Part shown: piece by piece, positions 1 through 5,406 of the stretch | Layout: each line of letters starts with the position of its first letter | Position numbering within the stretch: position 1 is the first letter of the stretch | Source of the DNA: Pseudomonadota bacterium | GTDB taxonomy: Bacteria > Pseudomonadota > Alphaproteobacteria > Rhizobiales > Beijerinckiaceae | DNA length: 5,406 nucleotides | Assembly (NCBI GenBank): GCA_021812505.1 | Contig: JAKANG010000148.1 | Location: 1-5,406, forward strand | Reading direction: 5' to 3' | Made by a program: the position numbers and the translations under genes | The notes under the pieces: generated by a model | Databases searched by the model: none | Seen by the model: the letters and a program-made list of their open reading frames with translations, nothing else | What the model was told of the DNA's origin: nothing

Positions 1-357
<357 letters not shown>

Positions 358-1248
358 TCACAATTGAGCGAAATTGGCGCTCGGCTCATGTTTCAGGCGA
401 ATGAGCCCTTCCTGGGCGACGGAGGCGATCAACGCGCCGCTGCGCGAATAAAGGGCGCCGCGGCTGAAACCCAAGCCGCCCGAGGCGTTGGGGCTGTCCT
501 GCACATAAAGCATCCATTCGTCGGCGCGAAAGGGGCGGTGCAGCCACAGGGCGTGATCGATGCTCGCGGCCTGGATATCGGGATGGAACACCGACTTGCC
601 GTGGGCGATCAAGGCGGTGTCGAGCAAGGTCATGTCCGAAAGATAGGACAGCGCGGCCCGATGGATCGAGGGGTCATCGGGCAGAGGCGCCGAAGTTTTG
701 ACCCACACCTTTTGCAGCGGCTCGGATTCCATGCCGCGCGCGATATAGCGGCCCGGCTCGACAGGCCGCATCTCGATGGGGCGTTCGCGCTGGAAATAGC
801 GGCGCACGGGCTCGGGCATGAATTCGCCGAAACGCTTCATGAATTCGGTTTCGTCGGGGAGATCCTCCGGCGCGGGCGTGTCGGGCGGCGCGAAACCGTG
901 GTCGAGGCTTTCGGCCTCGGCATTGTGGAACGAGGCGGCGAGCGTGAAGATGATCCGGCCATGCTGGATCGCCTGGCATCGCCGCGTCGCGAAGCTGCGG
1001 CCGTCGCGCAGGCGCTCGACCTGATAGACGATCGGCGCGGCGGGATCGCCACCGAGCAGGAAATAGGCGTGGAGCGAATGGGCGACCGCGTTCTCGACCG
1101 TGCGCTGCGCGGCGATCAGGGCCTGGGCGATCACAAGCCCGCCGAAAACTCGCTGCCAGCCGACCTGGGGGCTGCGGCCGCGGTACATATTCTCTTCGAT
1201 CTTCTCAAGATCAAGGATTGCCAGAAAGTCGGTGATCGCCTTGGACAT
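358..1248 (-). CDS. tesB: Acyl-CoA thioesterase II (TesB family)
   Basis: This cytoplasmic enzyme hydrolyses acyl-CoA thioesters to free acid and CoA. The 296-residue product is close to the 286 of E. coli TesB and has the double-hotdog layout. The N-terminal hotdog (about 20-110) contains RGRSPQVGWQRVFGG and the HSLHAYFLLGGD segment. The C-terminal hotdog (about 180-285) contains YLSDMTLLD, ASIDHALWLHRPF and ASVAQEGLIR. The family catalytic triad of E. coli (Asp204, Thr228, Gln278) aligns to Asp205, Ser229 and Gln279, so the hydroxyl residue is Ser rather than Thr. The ATG at 1248 is preferred because the in-frame TTG at 1281 lies against the amtB terminator hairpin. No strong Shine-Dalgarno is visible. 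In E. coli tesB lies next to glnK-amtB but convergent; here it is co-directional and lies between two glnK genes. Its physiological substrate is not known. Confidence 0.95.
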   Translation of the reverse strand: MSKAITDFLAILDLEKIEENMYRGRSPQVGWQRVFGGLVIAQALIAAQRTVENAVAHSLHAYFLLGGDPAAPIVYQVERLRDGRSFATRRCQAIQHGRIIFTLAASFHNAEAESLDHGFAPPDTPAPEDLPDETEFMKRFGEFMPEPVRRYFQRERPIEMRPVEPGRYIARGMESEPLQKVWVKTSAPLPDDPSIHRAALSYLSDMTLLDTALIAHGKSVFHPDIQAASIDHALWLHRPFRADEWMLYVQDSPNASGGLGFSRGALYSRSGALIASVAQEGLIRLKHEPSANFAQL

Positions 1249-1273
1249 TGAAAGAAACGCGCGGCCCGCTCGA

Positions 1274-1304
1274 TAAAACAAAGCCGCGACGCAAGGTCGC
1301 GGCT
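1274..1304 (-). terminator. Intrinsic terminator after amtB
   Basis: A perfect 9-bp stem (1282-1290 with 1296-1304, arms AGCCGCGAC and GTCGCGGCT on the plus strand) closes a 5-base loop. Read on the minus strand it is followed by TTTGTTTTA. It begins 57 bases past the amtB stop and ends before the tesB ATG, so it should separate the glnK-amtB transcript from tesB. Confidence 0.82.
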
Positions 1305-1315
1305 GGATGGTTCAG

Positions 1316-1344
1316 AGTTGAACGCGTTTTTCGCGCTCCGTCAA
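1316..1344 (-). promoter_or_regulatory. Possible sigma-70-type promoter for tesB
   Basis: On the minus strand TTGACG (1344-1339) matches five of six -35 consensus bases. It is followed by 17 bases and a poor -10, TCAACT (1321-1316). If used, transcription would start just before the amtB terminator hairpin, placing the hairpin in the tesB leader. The -10 is weak, so this is only a candidate. Confidence 0.25.
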
Positions 1345-1360
1345 GCAAGCCGGGCAGAGC

Positions 1361-2671
1361 TTACGGATGGAGCGCTTCGCCATGCAGCGCCAAGTCGAGG
1401 CCGAGGCGCTCGTCGTCGGGCGCAACGCGCAGGCCCACCAGCAGATCGACGATCTTCAGGCTAATGGCCGAGCCGACGACGCACCAGAGCGTGACGACGG
1501 CGACGCCCGCCGCCTGCACGGCCAACTGATGGGCGTTGCCTTCGATCAAGCCGGAAATGCCGGCCTGTCCGTCCGACGCGCTGATCGAGGCCGTGGCGAA
1601 AACGCCGGCCAGAAGCGTGCCGAGCACGCCGCCGACGCCATGGACGCCGAAGACGTCCAGCGTGTCGTCATAACCCAGTCTGGCCTTCATCACGGTCGAG
1701 GTCCAGAAGCAGACGCCGCCGGCGAGGGCGCCGATAACCATGCCGTGCCAGGGCAGGACATAGCCTGAGGCCGGGGTGATCGTGCCAAGGCCTGCGACCG
1801 CGCCCGAAATCAGGCCGAGAACCGAGGGGCGGCCGTTGTGGACCCATTCAAGCCCGGACCACACGAGGGCGCCGGCGCAGGCGGCGAAATGGGTCGCGAC
1901 AATGGCGTAGACCGCCCGCGAACCCACGCCGAGCGCGGAGCCGCCGTTGAAGCCGAACCAGCCGACCCAGAGCAGGCCGAGGCCGGCGAAGGCCATGGAC
2001 AGGTCGAAGGGCGAAAAATTTTCGCGGCGATAACCGGTGCGGGTTCCGATCATCAGCGCGGCGACCAGGCCGGCGACGCCGGCGTTGATATGAACGACCG
2101 TGCCGCCGGCGAAATCGATCAGGCCCCATTGGGCGAGAAAGCCGCCGCCCCAGACCCAGTGGGCGCTCGGGACATAGACGATGAACAGCCACAGGACGCA
2201 AAACAGCAAGAAAGCCGAGAATTTCATGCGGTCGGCCGTGGCGCCGCCAACCAGCGCGCAGGTGATGACGGCGAAGGTCATCTGATAGGCGCAGAACAGC
2301 ATTTCCGGGATCGTCTTGGCCCAGCCGCTGACCGTGTCGAGTCCGATTCCCCGCAACAGGGCGGCGGAGGCGTCGCCGATCAGCGGCCCCGCGCCGCGGA
2401 AGGCGAGGCTGTAGCCGAGAGCAAGCCAAAGCAGGGAAACGATCGCCGTGGCCCCAAGGCTTTGGGCCATGGTGGCAAGAATGTTCTTCTTGCGCACCAT
2501 GCCGGCATAGAACAAGGCCAGACCCGGCATCGTCATCAGCAGGACCAGCGCGGTTGCGAAGGTCATGAAAGCCGTGTCGGCCGGATCGATCGGGCTTTGT
2601 CCGGCGAGGGCGGGAGCGGCGAAAAGGCAGGAGGAGGCGGCGAGGCCGAGGGAGGCGCGAGAAAATTTCAT
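1361..2671 (-). CDS. amtB: Ammonium transporter AmtB
   Basis: This is an inner-membrane ammonium channel of the Amt/Mep/Rh family, expected to act as a trimer. The 436-residue product starts with a cleavable signal peptide (MKFSRASLGLAASSCLFAAPALA, probable cut after Ala23), followed by about eleven hydrophobic segments. The key residues of E. coli AmtB are all found with a constant offset of 26: Phe gate F133 and F241, W174, D186 and S245 at the recruitment site, and the twin pore histidines H194 and H344. The C-terminal tail (GLRVAPDDERLGLDLALHGE, 413-432) is the cytosolic region known to contact GlnK. The ATG at 2671 is chosen because it begins the signal peptide; the frame stays open upstream but would overlap glnK. 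It lies 49 bp after the glnK stop in the usual glnK-amtB order, and a hairpin terminator follows. Every functional residue is intact, so it should be an active channel. Confidence 0.98.
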   Translation of the reverse strand: MKFSRASLGLAASSCLFAAPALAGQSPIDPADTAFMTFATALVLLMTMPGLALFYAGMVRKKNILATMAQSLGATAIVSLLWLALGYSLAFRGAGPLIGDASAALLRGIGLDTVSGWAKTIPEMLFCAYQMTFAVITCALVGGATADRMKFSAFLLFCVLWLFIVYVPSAHWVWGGGFLAQWGLIDFAGGTVVHINAGVAGLVAALMIGTRTGYRRENFSPFDLSMAFAGLGLLWVGWFGFNGGSALGVGSRAVYAIVATHFAACAGALVWSGLEWVHNGRPSVLGLISGAVAGLGTITPASGYVLPWHGMVIGALAGGVCFWTSTVMKARLGYDDTLDVFGVHGVGGVLGTLLAGVFATASISASDGQAGISGLIEGNAHQLAVQAAGVAVVTLWCVVGSAISLKIVDLLVGLRVAPDDERLGLDLALHGEALHP

Positions 2672-2720
2672 GGGTGATCCGCAGGGTTCCGGAATGGGCA
2701 AAGGACGGGCGGGCGAAGCC

Positions 2721-3194
<474 letters not shown>

Positions 3195-3197
3195 TCA

Positions 3198-3210
3198 GGC
3201 GCGCGGCGCC
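3198..3210 (-). terminator. Weak hairpin after the Trm112-like gene
   Basis: A short GC-only stem (GGCGC-GCG-GCGCC) begins right after the stop of the Trm112-like gene. On the minus strand it is followed by the moderately T-rich TGATTTGCATTTGAATT. The stem is only five pairs with a three-base loop and no continuous T-run, so termination here would be weak at best. Confidence 0.28.
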
Positions 3211-3211
3211 G

Positions 3212-3442
3212 TCATTCGTCAATCCGCCGCGCCTCTTCGGGCAACATGATCGGAATGCCGTCGCGGATCGGAAAGGCGAGATGGGCGGCGAGGGAAACCA
3301 GTTCGTTTCGCTCGCGGTCATAACGCAGGGTGGTCTTGGTCAGGGGGCAAACGAGGATTTCGAGAAGGCGCGGGTCGACCCCGGCCGCTTCGGCGGCGGA
3401 TTTCGGGGCGGCGTCTTGCAGTCGGTCTGGCGAATTGCTCAT
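3212..3442 (-). CDS. Trm112-like small protein (UPF0434/YcaR family)
   Basis: The 76-residue product has a disordered-looking N-terminal stretch (1-22) and then the family core [21 protein letters not shown] (23-43) and [17 protein letters not shown] (56-72). E. coli YcaR is about 60 residues, so this one is slightly long because of its N-terminus. In eukaryotes and archaea Trm112 activates several methyltransferases; the bacterial role is not settled. Only one cysteine (CPLTK) remains, while YcaR has a CPVC pair and a third Cys, so this protein is unlikely to bind zinc in the classical way. The ATG at 3442 starts 13 bases after the stop of the LON-domain gene, with GGAA as a modest ribosome-binding site, so co-transcription is likely. 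Family assignment is firm; function is not. Confidence 0.9.
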   Translation of the reverse strand: MSNSPDRLQDAAPKSAAEAAGVDPRLLEILVCPLTKTTLRYDRERNELVSLAAHLAFPIRDGIPIMLPEEARRIDE

Positions 3443-3455
3443 GGCTTGTTCCAGT

Positions 3456-4127
3456 TCATTGCAAAGGCTTCGCGCCCTTCAGGGCGCGCGACAGCGCCAC
3501 TTCGCCGAGGGCGAGCAGCAGGTCGGCGCGGGCAAGCAGGCCGGGCGCCTCGAGAAGGGCTTGCTTCTCGGCGTGATCAAAGGGGCCGATCATCGCGAAA
3601 ACCGAGATCATGTCCGCGTCAGGCATGGATTCGACGTCATTGCGCGCGATTTCGAGCCGCAGCGCCTGGGCAAGGTCGAACGCGACATTGTTCAGCTCCG
3701 TTCGCTGTTTCGCCGGGACCGAATCTCCGGCGATGAAATCCTCGGGGAAGGGGCTGAAATCCACCCAGGCCTGGCGATAGGGCTTGTCCGAATCGATTTC
3801 CGAAAGGACGCGGAAGCGCGAAATGCCGCTCAGGATGACGAAATAACGCCCGTCGCCGGTTTCCGACAATTGGGTGATCCGGCCAGCGGCGCCGATGGAC
3901 CGCAGGGGCGGCCTGTCGTCCGTGGGCGCGTCGACGCCTTCGAGCGGCTGGATCATGCCGATAATGCGGTCGCCGCGCATGGCTTCGTCGAACATTGCGA
4001 GATAGCGCGGCTCGAAGATGTTCAACGGCAATTGCCCGCCCGGCAGCAGGATCGCGCCCGCCAGCGGAAAGAGCGGGATCGATTCCGGCAGCTCGGACGG
4101 ACCCGCATAGGTCTTGTTCATCGGCAT
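3456..4127 (-). CDS. LON substrate-binding-domain protein (stand-alone)
   Basis: The 223-residue product corresponds to the N-terminal substrate-binding domain of Lon protease (PUA-like fold) without any AAA+ ATPase or Ser-Lys peptidase domain. The opening [20 protein letters not shown] (17-36) and [13 protein letters not shown] (38-50) are the family hallmark, followed by IGMIQP, the beta-rich GAAGRITQL segment (79-87) and [15 protein letters not shown] (94-108), then a helical C-terminal part (about 140-215). There is no signal peptide, so it is cytoplasmic. The exact role of these proteins is unknown; involvement in protein quality control is an inference. I chose the ATG at 4127, which has GGAT about seven bases upstream. 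A GTG at 4142 would overlap the upstream stop as GTGA, and an ATG at 4121 is also possible. It is tightly coupled to the thioredoxin-TPR gene before it and the Trm112-like gene after it. Confidence 0.92.
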   Translation of the reverse strand: MPMNKTYAGPSELPESIPLFPLAGAILLPGGQLPLNIFEPRYLAMFDEAMRGDRIIGMIQPLEGVDAPTDDRPPLRSIGAAGRITQLSETGDGRYFVILSGISRFRVLSEIDSDKPYRQAWVDFSPFPEDFIAGDSVPAKQRTELNNVAFDLAQALRLEIARNDVESMPDADMISVFAMIGPFDHAEKQALLEAPGLLARADLLLALGEVALSRALKGAKPLQ

Positions 4128-4138
4128 GGCCAATCCAA

Positions 4139-5047
4139 TCACGAAAACAGCAGCGCCGACAATTGCCGTCGGGCCGCCCGCGTCGCGGGATCGAGCGGAC
4201 CCCAGCTGTCGAACAGCTGCAACAGCAGCTTGCGCGCCGCGTCGTCGTTCCAGCCGCGTTCGCGCTTGATGATGTTGAGCAATTCCTGGGCCGCCGCGTC
4301 GCGCCGCCCGCCGGCGTTCAGCGCCACGGCAAGGTCATAGCGGGCCTGATGGTCGGTAGGAACATTTTCGACCCGGGCCAGAAGATAGGCCATATCGCCG
4401 ACCGATCCCGCCTGCTCCTTCAGGGCAAGTTCGGCGCGCGCCGCCGCCACCGCCGGCGCATTGGCCTGTTTGGCGGGAACGGCCTCAAGAAGCGCCTTCG
4501 CCTCGTCGAGCGCGCCGCGCGCAATCTGCACCCGCGCCAGACCCGCGAGCGCGCCGGCATGTTCCGGCTCGACGCCGAGGATGCGGGCGAAGACGGCTTC
4601 GGACGAATCGATGTCGCCAGCCTCCAGAAGGGCCTGGGCCTCGACCAGGAGCGCCTCCGGATCCTCCGCCGCCGGGCCGATGCAGCGGTCGACAAAAGCC
4701 TTGACCTCGCTTTCGGGCAGGGCGCCCATGAAGGCGTCGAGCATCTGGCCGTTATGGAAGGCCACGACCGCCGGGATCGATTGGATCCGCATTTGCTGGG
4801 CGACCTGGGGATAATCGTCGATATTCATTTTCGCCAGCCGGATCTGGCCCTTGCGGGCGGCGACGATTTTTTCGAGAACCGGCCCGAGCTGCTTGCACGG
4901 CCCGCACCAGGGCGCCCAGAAATCGACGAGCACCAGGCGGCGCATCGATTCTTCCACGACCTCGGCGCGAAAGCTCTGGAGGGAGACGTCGAGAACGTCC
5001 GCTCCGGCGGCCGGGGAGGATTGGGTCTTCTGGTCCATTGGCTGCAT
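4139..5047 (-). CDS. Thioredoxin-TPR protein, CnoX/YbbN type
   Basis: The 302-residue product has an N-terminal thioredoxin domain (about 17-122) and a C-terminal tetratricopeptide region (about 128-300). The active site is WCGPC (47-51), and the cis-proline is present in SIPAVVAF (Pro92). The C-terminal part ends with RYDLAVALNAGGRRDAA (236-252) and DDAARKLLLQLFDSWGP, typical of the YbbN-type TPR. E. coli CnoX (YbbN) is a chaperedoxin that protects proteins from overoxidation and hands them to GroEL; it lacks the CXXC pair, whereas Caulobacter CnoX keeps WCGPC and reductase activity. This protein matches the latter. There is no signal peptide. Three in-frame ATGs (5062, 5047, 5038) are close; 5047 is chosen for the GGACGAG ribosome-binding site. 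The frame stays open upstream to 5260 but shows no domain there. It heads the cluster with the LON-domain and Trm112-like genes. Confidence 0.93.
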   Translation of the reverse strand: MQPMDQKTQSSPAAGADVLDVSLQSFRAEVVEESMRRLVLVDFWAPWCGPCKQLGPVLEKIVAARKGQIRLAKMNIDDYPQVAQQMRIQSIPAVVAFHNGQMLDAFMGALPESEVKAFVDRCIGPAAEDPEALLVEAQALLEAGDIDSSEAVFARILGVEPEHAGALAGLARVQIARGALDEAKALLEAVPAKQANAPAVAAARAELALKEQAGSVGDMAYLLARVENVPTDHQARYDLAVALNAGGRRDAAAQELLNIIKRERGWNDDAARKLLLQLFDSWGPLDPATRAARRQLSALLFS

Positions 5048-5093
5048 GGCTCGTCCGTTCATTTCAAGCGCCGTCCGGGGCGCGTTCCGCGCT

Positions 5094-5122
5094 AAAATGG
5101 CGGCTCGACGGCGCTTTCGCAA
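5094..5122 (-). promoter_or_regulatory. Possible promoter of the thioredoxin-TPR cluster
   Basis: The minus strand carries TTGCGA (5122-5117), a 17-base spacer and CATTTT (5099-5094), which would start transcription about 40 bases before the chosen ATG at 5047. Matches are four of six and three of six, so support is weak and rests mainly on position. Confidence 0.22.
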
Positions 5123-5202
5123 CCATTCGCGGCGGGCGGCGGCGAGAAAGTCGGGATTATTCGCCACATGACGAAATCGCGAAAAAGATCGGCGCCCCCC
5201 TG

Positions 5203-5231
5203 TTGCAATGTCGGAGGCTTTGCGGCATATA
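5203..5231 (+). promoter_or_regulatory. Probable promoter of tRNA-Gly
   Basis: TTGCAA (5203-5208) and CATATA (5226-5231) are separated by exactly 17 bases and lie directly upstream of the tRNA, with a predicted start near 5238. The stretch after the -10 (GCGCCCACG) is GC-rich, as expected for a growth-rate- or stringently-controlled stable-RNA promoter. Confidence 0.5.
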
Positions 5232-5264
5232 GCGCCCACGACGCCGCCGCGTCGTCCCACGGAT

Positions 5265-5339
5265 GCGGGTGTAGCTCAGGGGTAGAGCACAACCTTGCCA
5301 AGGTTGGGGTCGAGGGTTCGAATCCCTTCGCCCGCTCCA
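5265..5339 (+). tRNA. tRNA-Gly (anticodon GCC)
   Basis: A complete 75-base tRNA with encoded CCA. The acceptor arms GCGGGTG (5265-5271) and CGCCCGC (5329-5335) pair over seven positions with one G-U. The anticodon stem CAACC/GGTTG holds the loop TTGCCAA, with anticodon GCC at 5297-5299. The T-arm is GAGGG-TTCGAAT-CCCTT, with its last pair a G-T. The discriminator is T5336, followed by CCA. It reads GGC and GGU glycine codons. It stands alone and is divergent from the thioredoxin-TPR cluster. Confidence 0.98.
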
Positions 5340-5370
5340 AAAAATCTCAAGAAAATCAAGCAGTTAAAAG

Positions 5371-5391
5371 CGGCCCTTCGGGGCCGTTTTT
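5371..5391 (+). terminator. Intrinsic terminator of tRNA-Gly
   Basis: CGGCCC-TTCG-GGGCCG forms a perfect six-pair stem capped by a stable UUCG tetraloop, followed by TTTTT. An A-run (5366-5369) precedes it. It lies 31 bases after the CCA end of the tRNA and is a textbook intrinsic terminator. Confidence 0.92.
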
Positions 5392-5406
5392 GCTTACCTG
5401 CCTCCT

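Noticed and set aside
364..1251. Plus-strand frame of 295 codons almost exactly covering tesB
   Set aside because: It is a complementary-strand shadow; the minus strand encodes a full TesB with its catalytic residues.
1838..2677. Plus-strand frame of 279 codons opposite amtB
   Set aside because: It is a shadow made of Gly/Ala/Glu-rich low-complexity sequence; the minus strand encodes a complete AmtB.
3330..4340. Plus-strand frame of 336 codons opposite the LON-domain and thioredoxin-TPR genes
   Set aside because: It is a high-GC antisense shadow, rich in Arg, Gly and Gln, with no recognisable domain. The minus-strand genes have clear family motifs.
3995..5095. Plus-strand frame of 366 codons opposite the thioredoxin-TPR gene
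   Set aside because: It mirrors the real gene's codon structure and is Arg/His-rich without any domain.
5092..5340. Minus-strand 82-codon frame opening with MERAKGFEPSTPTLARL
   Set aside because: It is the antisense reading of the tRNA-Gly gene. This peptide type is a well-known spurious annotation opposite tRNAs.
5265..5406. tRNA-Gly as an integration site for a mobile element
   Set aside because: No integrase, no repeat of the tRNA 3' end and no composition change is visible in the window; the terminator follows directly.

Overview
The window looks like a chromosomal segment of an alphaproteobacterium, most likely of the order Rhizobiales (Hyphomicrobiales). This is inferred from the high-GC coding sequence, the glnK-amtB-tesB neighbourhood, the thioredoxin/LON-domain/Trm112-like gene trio, and protein wording typical of that group. 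The exact genus cannot be read from the sequence; relatives of Methylocystis, Rhodoblastus or Rhodopseudomonas are plausible guesses.

All protein genes lie on the minus strand, so they read from right to left. The right end holds one plus-strand tRNA-Gly(GCC) gene with a hairpin terminator. Divergent from it runs a compact cluster: a thioredoxin-TPR protein of the CnoX/YbbN type with an intact WCGPC site, a stand-alone LON substrate-binding-domain protein, and a small Trm112-like protein. The spacing (a few bases of overlap or gap) suggests one transcript. Next comes an intergenic region with two inverted repeats, followed by glnK2 (PII signal protein) and amtB2 (ammonium channel). A strong intrinsic terminator ends that operon. 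A tesB-type acyl-CoA thioesterase II follows. After a 241-bp AT-rich intergenic region carrying a sigma-54-like promoter, the first 38 codons of a second PII gene (glnK1) run off the left edge.

The nitrogen genes form a sensing and uptake module. AmtB conducts ammonium, and GlnK, controlled by uridylylation at Tyr51 and by ATP/ADP/2-oxoglutarate, plugs the channel when nitrogen is ample. Having two glnK genes a few kilobases apart, with different upstream regions, suggests paralogous modules under different control. The thioredoxin-TPR protein and LON-domain protein point to protein quality control, though the LON-domain and Trm112-like proteins have no firm function here. I see no mobile element, CRISPR array, phage gene or clearly novel multi-gene system. 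The most interesting points are the PII duplication around tesB, the differing promoter architecture, and the zinc-ligand-poor Trm112-like protein.
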